Source of the DNA: Rotaria sordida | Taxonomy: Eukaryota; Rotifera; Eurotatoria; Philodinida; Philodinidae | Assembly: GCA_905250125.1 (NCBI GenBank) | Contig: CAJNOL010000012.1 | Span: 62,001-126,000 of the forward strand | DNA: 64,000 bases | Direction: 5' to 3' | In this document: positions 13,101 to 26,700 of the stretch, piece after piece | Position numbering within the stretch: position 1 is the first letter of the stretch | Layout of the letters: each line of letters opens with the position of its first letter | Translations under genes and position numbers: made by a program | The notes under the pieces: model-generated | The model's database searches: none | Told to the model about the DNA's origin: nothing | The model's input: only the letters and a program-made list of their open reading frames with translations

Positions 13101-14486
13101 TTGACTAATCATCTTAGTTTATCTCATTCCATGAAAATCAAAATCTATTACTAGATAATGAATACTAAATGTATTAAATATCAGTCAACAGGGATTTACT
13201 AATTGTTAACGACTAATTGAAACAAAAAATCCAATATATATGTCATTCTATGTTTGAATTTGAATTTTTTACTTATTAAATAAAATGAATGCTCCTCACA
13301 ACTATCAAGCATCACTTGGCATTGTTTTCTTTTATAAAATTTGAACAAACCACTTTTTTCTTGTCGTTATTCAAGAGTATCTTTTCATAATTGATCGAAT
13401 TTAGTCAATAACTGAAAATTTTCGACAGTTGAAATTTTTGGTTCATGGACTGAAAGGAACTCTGATATCCAGTGAATAATTTCAATCCTATTCCTTTGGA
13501 TTACAAGAATTCCAGTCCGGACTTAAATTGACCTAATTAACTTGTATAAAAAAACCTTATTTTTTTAATTAGATGCTGCATTCCATAGTGCTAAGCACGA
13601 TGCGTAACTATAGTATGATCTAAATTCATACTGCTTAACACTATGCCATCTTGTTAACAGAACTCTAGAACTGTGATTTGATCTAAATATACACTGCTGA
13701 GCACTATGTTGCCGTGCTCAACACTATGAAATGTAGCAACTAATTAGAGACCTAAGACTTTTTATAAGAGTTAATGAGGTGAATTTAAGCCTAGATCAAA
13801 ATTCTGATTTCGCGTCTCTTTCGTTCAATTTTGGCCTATGATTCATTATAAACGAACTTGAAATTTCAACAAAAATCTCAAATGGATGAATTTTCTTATC
13901 TTTTTTTTTCATGGCACATGAGAAAACCTAAATTAAAATTTTATATTCGTTTCTGTTAAGTAGATTTGTTTCAATTATTCAAAATCTCCATTACGATTTA
14001 GATACACATTAAACAAGCATTGTATACATATAAAAAAAACATTGGATTAATCTTAAGCGTGAACATAAAGAGGCATAGGTATGCACCCTGCTGTTGTTTG
14101 TCTAATTGAGAAATGATATTGAGTTATGTGTGAAATAGAATAACAGCCTTCGGGTTACGTTTGTCTTTTCGATAAGCCATTTTGTTCTCTACCGACACTA
14201 GAGAAAATGTGTTGTTAAACAGAAAAACATCGATTTCACACTATCTATTTATTTTTTGTTCTTCTTTACAAAGAAATTTTCTTTCTTTTTTTTTGATCCT
14301 CATTTGAACTAATTTTTTTTTAAATTTCGTTTTCAAACTAACATAACTAATCGATTTGAGCTTTTCACGCTTATCATTTACGCTCATCCTTTAACTCTGT
14401 TCTTTATGAGTATCAAACGTAGACTATTCATTTTATTTCATAAGGAAAACATATACAATAAGAGGAATAAAATCATTCAAGTTAGT
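10130..14486. other. Intergenic region, no gene recognised
   Basis: About 4.4 kb of AT-rich sequence between the PHF5A start and the forkhead gene's 3' end. Frames here are short and lack the local codon bias. It contains one MITE (13573-13740). The stretch 11340-12080 is of higher complexity and could be an old transposon, but I could not pair its ends. Confidence 0.6.
13573..13740. mobile_element. Short MITE with 7-8 bp target duplication
   Basis: The left end ATGCTGCATTCCATAGTG is mirrored by the right end CACTATGAAATGTAGCAAC. The element is flanked by TAATTAG on both sides (13566-13572 and 13741-13747; eight bases if one mismatch is allowed). Inside, a unit of GATCTAAAT followed by ACTGCTKARCACTATG is present twice. 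The duplication length is typical of hAT elements (inference). Confidence 0.75.
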
Positions 14487-15550
14487 TTAAGCATCAAAAT
14501 TGATTGATTCATTTGGACTTGCATATGACGAAGCCATAGAATGATAATGTGTTGGATAATAAGATGTAGAATATGGATCATATAACGGATAAGGCGTTGG
14601 TGTTGAAGATGATACACAAGCATTTTGTATTATCGGTGAATTTATTGGATGAATTTCTGTTGAAGTATTTGGACTTGAATAAATTGTATGATATGATGAG
14701 AGAGCCGGTGAACCCATGTAATATGGATTAGCAGATGGAGGGTAAAAAGAAGATACTGATTGGTGCCCATAAGGTGACTGATGCATGGATGAAGCTTGCA
14801 TATGTAATTGACGTATTTCTTGACGATAACGTCGACGATTAAAACGACCTTGTTCAAATTCTGGTTCTACTATTTCATGTATACGCCAATCTAAATAGAT
14901 ACTTTTTTTTGAAAAAATGAATCGATTTCATCGAATTACTTACAGTGTCCTTTGCCATTTGATCCTCGTCCTGCTTTAACAAAACAATCATTTAAAGATA
15001 AATTATGTCTTACACTATTTTTCCAAGATTTATTAACATCTTCAGCAAAATATCGAAATCTAAATTAAATTATTTTTATAAAAAAATGAAACTCGAGAAA
15101 AAAATAATCATAACATACTTTCGTTGAAAATATTCATAAATTTCATATAATTGCATCATACGATTAGGTGATTGTAAAATAGCTTCAGCAATTATTTTTA
15201 AATATGATTGATCGGGTTTTTTTGGTTTATCCTTATCATCTTAAAATAAAAAAATTTCAAAAAGAAAAAAACAGAAACAAAAAAATTTTTTTTCGTTTTA
15301 TTACCTGTTGAATTTTCTTGATTATTAAAATCTTCTTCGATCGAACCAGTTTCATCCGAAAGACCTTCATCAACAATGCCTGAATCATGAAATGGATATT
15401 TATTCATTATAAATTCGTGTTCGGAATTTGGTTGATAATACACTAAAAATAGATAAAATAAGAAAATAAAGTCAAGCTGTGAGTGTTGACTAACAAATTA
15501 TGTCAAATGAAAAATGAAATTTACTTACTGTTATTTGGAATCGATTGCAT
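14487..15550 (-). CDS. Forkhead transcription factor, FoxQ2-like
   Basis: Five exons: 15529-15550, 15305-15442, 15119-15239, 14944-15059 and 14487-14890, giving 266 residues; all junctions are GT-AG and in phase. After an acidic N-terminus comes a forkhead domain at about residues 58-155: [26 protein letters not shown], then helix 3 [20 protein letters not shown] and wing [14 protein letters not shown]. The NGKGHYW wing with FVKAGR before it recalls FoxQ2 more than FoxA, FoxF or FoxI; this is judged from memory of the families. The C-terminus is rich in Ser, Tyr and Pro. It should be a nuclear DNA-binding regulator; FoxQ2 proteins usually pattern anterior ectoderm and nervous system (family knowledge). 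The subfamily call is tentative. Confidence 0.9.
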
Positions 15551-17544
15551 TTTTCAATAGAAGGAATTATTGTGCGATTGTATACATACAAACAACTAGG
15601 CAAAGATCAAAATGAATAATGCGTATGTTTTGCTTTTTCTATATTTGAATATAAACAAACAATTAATAAGAGAAAAAAGAGGGAGAGAGAGAGAAAATAA
15701 AAAGATGAGTATTCGTCATTTAACAATAGAAAAAATTTTATTGGAACCAATCATATTGAAAATATTTTTCTATTCTCTCTATATGTATAATTAAAATCAA
15801 TAGCCAATTAATCATCAATTAATGAAATAAGCTTGTTTTATAAATGAGCTCCTTGGCTAATCGAAATAAAATAATCCATAAGAATTAAAATCTAATATTA
15901 ATTATTTACTAAAAAGAAATTTTTTCGTTACATTTGAAAAATTTATGAATGTTTCTTTTGTTTTCTATGAACGTCGATTCAAAAATGACACCTTCTATTT
16001 CTTGTTTTTTTCGACTGAAAAGGTGTAATCTAGAGAAAACTTATCAAAGTATGATACACAATTGCCAATTGAGTAAGAACACCTTTTTTGTTTATGACTT
16101 GAAACATTCACAAATTGTTAATTGTATTGTAAAATGAAGGTTTCTAGTGATCTTATTAGAACATTGATCTTTTTCTTTTTTTTTTTTTTTTTGATGTTCT
16201 CATTGACTGATCGATATCAATAGTGAAAAGCCTGATAATAGTTCTAAAAGAAGCTTAGCTCAAAAGATAAAAGCATGTTAAATTAGACTTTAAATTGATG
16301 ATTTTTCGAAAAAGCATTAGTTTGATATAAAGATGAAAAATCTATTGACTCAACAACGAAGATTACTATTATTAAGAAGAGATGGTGGATCATTTAAAGC
16401 TGTTTGCAGTGTTATTGAAATCTAAGATTTTGTTAGAAAATTAGTTTTCAACCGTCTCAGTTATGAGATGGAAAGTAATCGCTAGTTTTCCATAATGTAT
16501 TGAAAAATTACTCAAGAATATATTCTCTTATAACATATCATTGTTTTGATGGCTGCAGTTTTAGTGAGTATCGTAATTTGTTTTCTCTGCAGACACCACG
16601 AGGAACATACAATTGTGATCCAGAAAGTTCTTTACATCAAAATTTTGTTTCACTTACACATTGAATTAGACACGATACGAAAAATCGAATGATGTAACCG
16701 TTGGTAATCATAATACGTTGAGGAGATTTGATTTAATTTTGTTTGTATCTATTCTATTACATAAGTCTGATCATAGTATTATGTGACCTATAGGAAATGA
16801 ATGGAACATGTGTAGTATAACGGATGATCGGAAAGTTTTTAGACAAGTTGTTTGTTTACTTTTGACCAACTAGAAAGTATTTTTGATGAGCCAAAAACTA
16901 CGAATTTGTGCTCTTTTCGAATATGGAGTTTAGAAGATTTGTCTTAGTTTTTGTTCAAGAGTAGTGAAATAATTTTTGGAAAACTTGAAAAATTTAGTTT
17001 GAATGGAAAATTTTTATATTTTTACTATTGCGATTCGAAACTAAAAGTTAGGATCTTCACTTATATATCACTTTGTAGATCAGAAGTTATCCTACAAAAT
17101 GCACTATTTGAACTGTGTTTATTGTTCAAAAGTGAACAAACATCGTGCCTAAGGAATTCTGATCACCCATTAGGTGATCGTAAATGTATTCAACAAAAAT
17201 ATTCAATTGAAAAATGAATTATAAATAGGAATTTAGATATACAAAATATTTTCATGATCGTTAAGATCTCACATGTACTTCCAATATATTTTTGCGTAAA
17301 TTATCATGACGAAAAAAAAAAAGTCGGAATTTTGTAAGATTATTTTTGATGCGTAGCAAAATTTGTTGAATTGCTCGTAATACTTGAAACATTGTTATTG
17401 CATCATGCCTATGTCAATACATTTTTTTTCTCGTTCTGTCATGAGTAATATATATATATATAAATTATGGTACAAAGGAAGCGTTTTTTTTTAGTTTTTG
17501 TAATCACGTTTTTTGTCATAAGAAATAAATAACAAAAAAAGAAG
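15551..17544. other. Intergenic region between divergent genes
   Basis: About 2 kb between the divergent starts of the forkhead gene and the KptA-LRR gene. It probably contains both promoters, but no motif can be assigned. A purine-rich GA run lies at 15680-15695 and a TA run near 17450. No gene is seen. Confidence 0.6.
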
Positions 17545-18870
17545 ATGCTCAATATTACAGATGCAATTCAAAGACATAATGAACATAAAGAGGACTTTCG
17601 TTTAGTAAAACAATATGAACGACGTCAATTAAAATTAGGTAAACGACTTGCTTATTTACTTCGATATGGAGCAGAAAAAGAAGGTTGTCGAGTTGATGAA
17701 GGTATGTATTATTTTAGACAAGCAAAATTATTTCATTCATTTCATTTTTTTTAAATTTAAAGGTTGGATTTTCTTACGAGATCTTATGAAAGTTTCACTT
17801 CTTCGTGAATATACAGAAAATGAAGTACTTGGAGAAATTCAAACATCATATTCATATAGAAAGACACAAAGATATCAATGGGAAAAACGTCCTGATGGAG
17901 TTTATGTTCGAGCAGCCTATGGTCGAAGATTTGAACGAGTATGTTTAGTTATTTTTCGTATTAGAATTTAATTGATGTTTACTTTGTTTTTGTTTCTAGA
18001 ATCCATATCATGAACAAACTCAGATACGTCGTTTATTAGATTTAACATTAGAATATATTTGTGAAAATGTAGAACAATTCGATTTCGAAAATTTTCCAGA
18101 TGAATTTTTAATAAAGTAATTTTTAAAAAAATTGATGTTTTTTTATACAAACAAAATATTTATTCTGTTTCTTTTTTAGTGAAATAATTCATCGTATTAA
18201 AAGAAATGGTAAATTAACTAGTAAAAAATTACAAAATTTACTGTCCGAAACAATGGAACATTTAGATCTTGATGGAATTTATTTAACAGGTTTGAATTTA
18301 TTTTTCGGAAGTAACAAAAAGAAAGAACAAGAAATTTTTATTTGAATAATTTAGAATCAGGTATCAGAGCTGTTTATACAAAATGTCCAAATTTAAAAGT
18401 ATTGTCGTTAAAAAGTTGTGGTTATGTACTTAATGATCATTATATGGAACAAATTATACGAGTAAAATTAATATTTCAATATAAATTTTTTTTATGAATA
18501 ATATCTTATTTTATTTTAGAAATGTCCATTAATTGAATCTCTTGATTTATCATATTGTCGACATTTAACTGATCGAACTTTGAATAATTTAATAAAATAT
18601 TATTCGAAAAATCTACTTCAACTTATACTTTCTGGTAATCACAATTATACTGGTGATGCTATTGTACGTCTTGTATCTGAATGTGAACAATTAAAACAAC
18701 TCGATATATGGGATAATCCGAATTGTACAAATGATATTCTGAATATTTTAATTACTTTAGCTAAATCACGCGGAAATGATCGAACAATAACTATTGTACA
18801 TAAAAATCTTCAACATCCTGTCGTTGCACCTGATAATCCTTGGGCAGTTGTTAATGCTAAAACAAGATAA
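17545..18870 (+). CDS. KptA-like N-lobe fused to leucine-rich repeats
   Basis: Six exons: 17545-17701, 17763-17938, 18000-18115, 18180-18289, 18355-18461 and 18520-18870, giving 338 residues, all in phase. Residues about 29-110 match the N-terminal winged-helix lobe of RNA 2'-phosphotransferase (KptA/Tpt1/TRPT1): KRLAYLLRYGAEKEG, then GWIFLRDLM, then RYQWEKRPDGVYVRAAYGRR. Two family arginines remain (R40, R102), but the catalytic His of LRH is Tyr (Y41) and the QGH motif has become YGR. The ADP-ribosyltransferase-like C-lobe is absent. In its place are AMN1/FBXL-type Cys-containing leucine-rich repeats (LKVLSLKSCG, IESLDLSYCRHLTD, LKQLDIWDNPNCTN). It is therefore unlikely to be an active enzyme and may bind RNA or NAD-like ligands, or act as an adaptor (inference). 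I do not recognise this architecture. Confidence 0.85.
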
Positions 18871-19139
18871 TCAAATGTAAAATGTACCTAGTTTTATTTC
18901 TAATTGTTAACAAAGAAATACGCGTACAATTTAAACATAAAAATTGCCATTGGAATGAGCACCTAGATTGATCAATGACTTTTATCATAAAAAAAAAGAA
19001 TATTTTGTTTTGATTAAGAAAAAGAAAAAAAATGTTGATATTAATTTAAAACTATTTTCTAAAAATTAATTTTGTCAACTCTTGTTATGAAAATTTTATC
19101 TTCTTGTTTTTTTTTTTTTTTGAAAGAATAAATTATATT

Positions 19140-20124
19140 TTAAAAACGACATAAACAAAAAATGATAGGAATAACAGCAGCTATTGCAATAAATAATGGC
19201 ATTAATGAACTCGATTGATCGTCTGTATATGGATCAAGCACTGTTGGTCCACTTGGTTTTAAAGTACGTTTTACTTTAGCAGCTTTAGTTGGTTTTTCAT
19301 CTTCTACTTCTTTTTCTACTTCAGGTTGTTCTGATTCAGATTTTGGTGGTAATTTTGGAATTTCTATCATTTAAAAAAAAATAGAAGAAAATAAACAAGA
19401 AAAAGAAGATATTTATATAATATACACATACGATCAACGGATCCTTTCCATATAATAATTGCATTAATTTTTGGATTATCTTTATTATCAAATTTTTCAA
19501 AAGTAACTTTTACTTTTCCTGAATACGATGAACTACGTGATTTAACAACTAGACGACCATTTTTGATTTGGAATGGAATATATTCATCATGAGCTGTTGC
19601 ACGACCAGCTTTAGCAAATATATCTAATTCATCAATAACAGAATGTTCATTATTAAGAAGTACTTGAAATACCTAAGAAAAAATGAAATCTATTTTATTA
19701 ATATAAATCTTTTTTTTTAAATTAAACAAACTTTCATATTTGGTGCATTAAACCAAACTTCAGCAAATTTCATCCAAAGTACATAATCTCCATCATCAAC
19801 CAGATCAATTTCATATGAAAAACTGTTTAAATCATAACGTTCAGTTTGATAAAGTGCCATATCTTCTCGTGATACACGACTTATAAATGAATTACGTCCA
19901 TAATCAGATGTTATACCAGATTTAAGATAATCTTTACGATATCTTATTCCTTTAAATAAAACCAATATTCATTTTTGTTTTGTTATAAAATCTCAATTTT
20001 TAATCTTACCATTTGCATCTGTATGTGCATCACCACCACAATTAATAGCATACATAACATGATCCATAATACCAGCTGAATAACATTGATGAATACAATA
20101 GATGAATAGATATAGATACCTCAT
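19140..20124 (-). CDS. MLEC: Malectin homologue
   Basis: Four exons: 20010-20124, 19732-19949, 19432-19672 and 19140-19363, giving 265 residues. The start is set by a signal peptide, MRYLYLFIYCIHQCYSAG. The malectin lectin fold follows: AINCGGDAHTDANGIRYRKD, SDYGRN, YQTERYD, DGDYVLWMKFAEVWFNAPNM, then DIFAKAGRATAHDEYIPF. A Glu/Lys-rich linker and one C-terminal membrane segment (LMPLFIAIAAVIPIIFCLCRF) complete the family layout. Malectin is an ER membrane lectin that binds diglucosylated N-glycans with ribophorin I near the oligosaccharyltransferase (known). The gene is convergent with the KptA-LRR gene and divergent from PDE6D. Length and order match the vertebrate protein. Confidence 0.96.
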
Positions 20125-20140
20125 TTTTACCTAGATAAGA

Positions 20141-20170
20141 CAAATGAATGAATGAATGAATGAATGAATG
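20141..20170. repeat. Tetranucleotide microsatellite (AATG)n
   Basis: Seven or so consecutive AATG units lie just upstream of the malectin start codon. Confidence 0.9.
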
Positions 20171-20424
20171 ATTCTAAACAATGAATATTGAGTTACATAA
20201 ATGGTTTATAAAATAAACCAATAATATATTTGTTGATGTCGCTTTTAATAAAAAAAAGACTTCATAGAGTTGTTATCTATGGTAACATATTTTTAAGGGA
20301 TTTCGAAGAAGAAGAAGACGAATTAAAATGTTTTTTCCGAAGAAGAAACAGAAAGGAAGAAAAGAAAGTGGCCCGTAAAGTTTTTCGAGGAAGTAAATGA
20401 TGCTTTCTTCCTTGCAGCACTCAT

Positions 20425-20447
20425 ATATATATATATATATATATATA
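20425..20447. repeat. Dinucleotide microsatellite (TA)n
   Basis: About eleven TA units lie 50 bases upstream of the PDE6D start codon. Confidence 0.9.
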
Positions 20448-20497
20448 AACGAAGCTTTTTTTATTGTGATAGTAGAGACTTTGAAACACAAAATTAA

Positions 20498-21744
<1,247 letters not shown>

Positions 21745-22257
21745 TCCTTGTCGAAAAAAACCTATCTTTTTTTTTTCTGCTAAATTCTTTTTAAAAGAAA
21801 TCGAAGAAATATATGTGGAAATGTGCTCTTACTCTTCGTACTAAGATTTCTATCATTTCGTTGTTTGTATTTGTGAATTATATTTCATTAAAATAAAAAT
21901 GATCATACCACTAGTTCATGTGATTACGTCTAGATTTTATTTTGTTGTCAATGTATATAGATATTTTATTGATTATGCAAACAAATATAATTAAACAAGA
22001 TGACTATATCATATAACAAAAAAGAAAAAAAACTTCATTCTCATTGTTGTTTCAAAAATTATTCAGTAATCATGTCATTTATTTTATTAGACTTTTCCTA
22101 AATAAAAATATTCAAATGATGAAAGGGAAAATTTTTTGTCACTTATGCTACTTACTATTAACTAACGCTAGATCAATTTCAATTGTTCAAAAATTGAATT
22201 TTTTATCTCAAACTTTCATTAAATTAAACCATTTAATACACGCTACAAAAGTATACT

Positions 22258-22550
22258 GTAGAGATAGAAGCGATCTGAATTTTCACGACTGGTATACTTA
22301 CTACCGATCGGTGTGAAATCCATACCGACACTCGACTGACAAGTTGTCGTACTATTTCATCTGCGGATAGTGATATTTGACGTAGTGAACTTTCAACAAA
22401 GTTTCATTACACATCCTCTTTGAAATAATAAGAGCACAAACTAAATAAGACATATCGATAATGGCTGATCTACCGCCAGACGGATCAGTTTGAAATCTGT
22501 ACCGATTCTGAACTGAACTGGCTGGTAACCGGTATCGGTTACATCTCTGT
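22258..22550. mobile_element. MITE-like element M-B, copy 2
   Basis: This is an inverted copy of 8241-8471. The right end reads ACAGAGATGTAACCGATACC on the minus strand, and the left end has a degraded GAGATAGAAGCGATCTG. The interior segments (AGTGTCGGTAT, CAAATATCACTATCC, AAAGAGGATGTGTAATGAAA on the minus strand) follow copy 1 in order. No coding capacity. Confidence 0.8.
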
Positions 22551-22949
22551 TATATTGATCGATTAATCTAGTCATCTTCCTATAAACTTATATATGACCA
22601 AAATATATCCACTTGAGCGTCTAATCCATCGAGCTGACAGCATATATATTGCATCGTGACATATATTTACATCTTCATTTGCCTTCATGATAAATTTTGA
22701 AAAACTCCACATTAGAATCTACAACTTTCTCTTTATTACTCATTTCAAAATTCGAAAAAAAAACATTAGTTAACTATTGTGAAACTTTTTATCAATCGCT
22801 TTAATAATTGAATAATCATTTTCTATTGTTCTTTTTTATCTTTCATGTAGCTTCACGTTTTTGTTATTGTAAACGAAAAATTTTATAGATCTATTTATCT
22901 ACCATGAGTATTCTAAGTTCCCACAATTCTAACAAGGGAACATATACAA

Positions 22950-23557
22950 GTGTCAAATAGTTTTTGAGTCGGGATTATGTGCATCATGTAGATTCTAACG
23001 AACGATAAATACCCTGAAAAAAGTTCGACTATTGATTTATTGCTGCCGGAGTATTGCATTTTTTATGGTATTTTTTTTTAGTAGAAGGCCATAGTCTGCC
23101 TCACGAACACAAAGGAAACTGAGTTTCGAATTTCAACTTGAAACTTCGCATTGAAATATGTCTTAACAAGAATAGTTTATTGTAAAAGTTTCATATCTTT
23201 TGATTGTTTCTATCCTAAGATATGGTTATGGTAACAGCATTTTTTTTCACACCACCCATATACAACAGCCAATTCCGATGTTCTTATTTCAGGAAAGACG
23301 TAATCTAAAAATCTACACCTTTCACAATAATCTATTCTCGTTAAGGTCTGTCTCTGTGCAATATTTCAACTCGAAATTTGAAATTCAATTTTCTTGGTGT
23401 TCGTGAGGGAGACTACGACCTTCTACTAAAAAATATCATGAAAAATGCAATATCTCAGTAGCGATAAACCAATAGCCGAACTTTTTTCAGAGTATTTATC
23501 GTTTGTTAAGATCTATATGATGCACATAGTCATGACTCAAAAGCTATTTGACACTTA
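22950..23557. mobile_element. Foldback element FB-A, copy 2 (most intact ends)
   Basis: The ends are AGTGTCAAATAGTTTTTGAG and its inverted partner CTCAAAAGCTATTTGACACT. The inverted pairing continues inward: GTGCATCATGTAG against CTATATGATGCACATAG, GAACTTTTTTCAG against CTGAAAAAAGTTC, and TTAGTAGAAGG against CCTTCTACTAA. The whole 0.6 kb unit can fold into one long hairpin. No coding capacity and no clear target duplication. Confidence 0.85.
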
Positions 23558-23785
23558 AATATATTCTCTTGTAAGTATTACGATCAGAAAAAAGATGTGC
23601 ACAGAATGATATACTTTTATCTTGAATACATTTGTCACATACAGAAATAGATAATGGAATAAAGAACACCAAAAAGTAGATAAGGTATATGAAGCGACTA
23701 AACGCATGAAAATTGACATACAAACTGAAGAAAAACAAAGACTTGACATAACTTTTATATTTTATTAATTAACTAAAACAAAAAC

Positions 23786-26700
23786 ATGAAGGATTATTTA
23801 GCAGGATTATTTGCTGGTAAGGCGGAATCAATTAAAATCATTTCATTGAAGTCTCCTCTTCAAAAAAAAAATATCATTTTCTAGGTATTACGACTACATT
23901 TATAGTTCATCCAATCGATACAATTAAAGTTACTATGCAATCTCATTCAACACATAGTATACCTAAAGCAATTAAATTGATTATTAAATTAAATTCAGTG
24001 AGCGAATATACTAGATTATTTCTTTGTTGTTATTAAAAATTGTTTAAGTATAGATACAAGGATTTTATCGTGGTGTACCAGCTCATTTACTTGTTCAATG
24101 TGGATCTCAAACATCATTTTATGGTTCATATGCGCATTGTCTTCGTTTCTTAGGATCAGATCGTGATAATCAACACACAATCTCAGTATTACATAATTTT
24201 ATTGCTGGTTCTTTTGGTGGTTTGATACAAGCATTTCCATCAAGTATACTTGAATTATTTAAAATTCGTCTACAAACAACAAGTAAATAATTCGAAAAAC
24301 AAAAAAACCGAATTTCCAAAAAAAGAAATATATTCTTTTGTTTTAGGTTATCAACAAGAAGCAAATGTTTATCAACTATTTCGTCACATCATTAAAACAG
24401 AAGGATATCGAGGTCTTTTTCGTGGTTTACATGCAACGATTTGGCGAGATTCACCTACTTATGGTAAACAGTTTTCACTTATCATTTAAATATATATACC
24501 TCCGGAAAAAAGAAACTGCATTTAGTATTTTAAAGAAATCTTTTCTATAGTAAAATATTTTTAAAAAAATAATGATATATTCTGAACACCCGTACAGTTT
24601 TCTATCACTCTATATAATTAGGTTTTCATTTAGACCTATTTATTATGAAAATAAATTTCATGCAACGAAGGCACCCTCATATCCAGATTCCCACGGGTTT
24701 GATTTTGTCACTGTCATCAAAATAAATTTTTGAAATTTTTTATCACTATAGAATTATCTTTTTCAAAAAATCAATCATATATTCTGATAGCGCTTGAAAT
24801 TTTCTATCTTTCTATATAGGTGGTTACTGTCTTGCACTTATTTATTATCAAAATAATTTGAGTATAATGAAGACAACCTTAATAGACAAGTACGAAAAAT
24901 TCACGTTTTTGGTTACTTTTTTTGACTTTCTATGTCCAATTATACGTACAAAGAAAATAAGTTTTTACAAAAGTAATTATGCATTCTGATAGAGCTTGAA
25001 ATTCTCTATTATTTCATATATTTTTGTCTTATGTTGCATATATGTACTGAAGAATAATTTGAATATTATGCGGCAATGCTCCTTGACAAACTGTAAAAAA
25101 AACTGGATTTTTTATTTATCTCTTTCGTTTTTTGTTTCACAAGCTCAAAATGATCGAAGAAATACGTCATTGTTAGAAGATATAATTATTTCTTTCAAAA
25201 TTTATATCTGAAGTAATAATAAAAGTGATAACAAACTAGAAATAAAAAGAAGAGTGATAAGAGAAAATACAGTTTTTTAGGATTCGTTAAAATAGATGTT
25301 TAAATACTACTCCACTTATTTTTCACCATATAAATATAAGATAAGACAAAAATATATAGAATGATAGAGAATTTCAAGCGCTATCAGAATATATGATTGA
25401 TTTTTTAAAAAGATAATTCTATAGTGATAAAAAATTTCAAAAACTTATTTGGATGACAGTGACAAAATCAAACCTGTGAGAATCGGGATATGAGACTGTC
25501 TTTGTTGCATGAAATTTATTTTCATAATAAATAGATCTAAATAAAGACTTAGTTATACAGGGTGATAGAAAACTCCACGGACTTGCAGAATATATCTTTA
25601 TTTTTTAAAAGATATATTATTATAGAAAAGATTTCGATAAAATACTGAATGCAGTTTCTTTTTTCCGGGGGTATAATGTATACTTTTAAAAATACTCAGA
25701 TTTATTGAGTTCATACTTTTATCTAACTCATTTTAATAGTATTATAATGAAAAACATTTTGCTCAAATAACAAGTAATTATTAGTTTTATACCAGACGTA
25801 TAATAGTATCTGTTGAAATCAATAAGAATATAGATTCTAATGTAAGAAAATATAATCATGTTCTGTAAATATTTCTTAGAAACATAATAATGACATAAAA
25901 TGATTAATATAAGAAGTAGAACAGAAAAAGAAAAAGATTATGAAAATTTTCATATTGAAGAATTAGGATCGGTCAAACAAAATTATTTGCACAAGTTCTT
26001 TATGAAATAATATTAAAAAATTTGAAATAAATATTAATATTAATAATTTTAGATTTCATTTAAAAACAATTTATCATAGTTTGTCTTGTTTGCAGATAGA
26101 AGCAGAAAGATATTTCATCATTATCAACAAACTAGAAAACATAATCTGTTTGTCTTAATATGAACACGTCTATCTTAGACAACAAGAATTTATGCGTCGA
26201 GGTCCTTTTTTTTCAGACAGTAAAATTTCAGATCGTTACATATAAATGTATTTGTCGAAGTAACGTTTCTGCTTATCAAATCGCTTTTGAGTCGGAACTA
26301 TGTGCATTATGTAGGTTCTAATGAACTATGAATAGTCTAAAAAGAGTTCGGACTAATAGCTTATTATTATCGAGACGCTGTATTTTTAGTAGCAGGCCAT
26401 GTTCCTCCTCCAGGAATACCAGGAAAACTGAATTTAGAAATTTCGATTTAAAACTTTGTATTGAGATACGTTTTAACAAGAATAGTTCACTGTAAAAGCT
26501 TCAGATCTTTTGATTGCTTCTATCCAAAGATATGACTATGATATAAGCATTTTTTCACACCCCTCATATACAACGACCAATTCCGATGTTCTTATTTCAG
26601 GAACTGCGAAATATAGAAATCTGAACCTTTCACAATAATCTATTCTCGTTAAGGCCTGTCTCTATACAAAGTTTCAAGTCGAAATTCGAAACTCAATTTT

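Larger units (their letters stand above)
20125..20497. promoter_or_regulatory. Shared spacer between divergent malectin and PDE6D genes
   Basis: Only 373 bases separate the two start codons, so both promoters must lie here or overlap. The spacer contains a tetranucleotide run of (AATG)n at about 20141-20170 and a (TA)n run at about 20425-20447. No TATA box or initiator can be chosen with confidence. Confidence 0.6.
21745..23785. other. Intergenic region with two non-autonomous elements
   Basis: Between PDE6D and the mitochondrial carrier gene. It holds the second copy of the 0.25 kb MITE (22258-22550) and the second copy of FB-A (22950-23557). Poly(A)-signal-like ATTAAAATAAAAATG follows PDE6D near 21888. 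No gene is seen. Confidence 0.65.
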
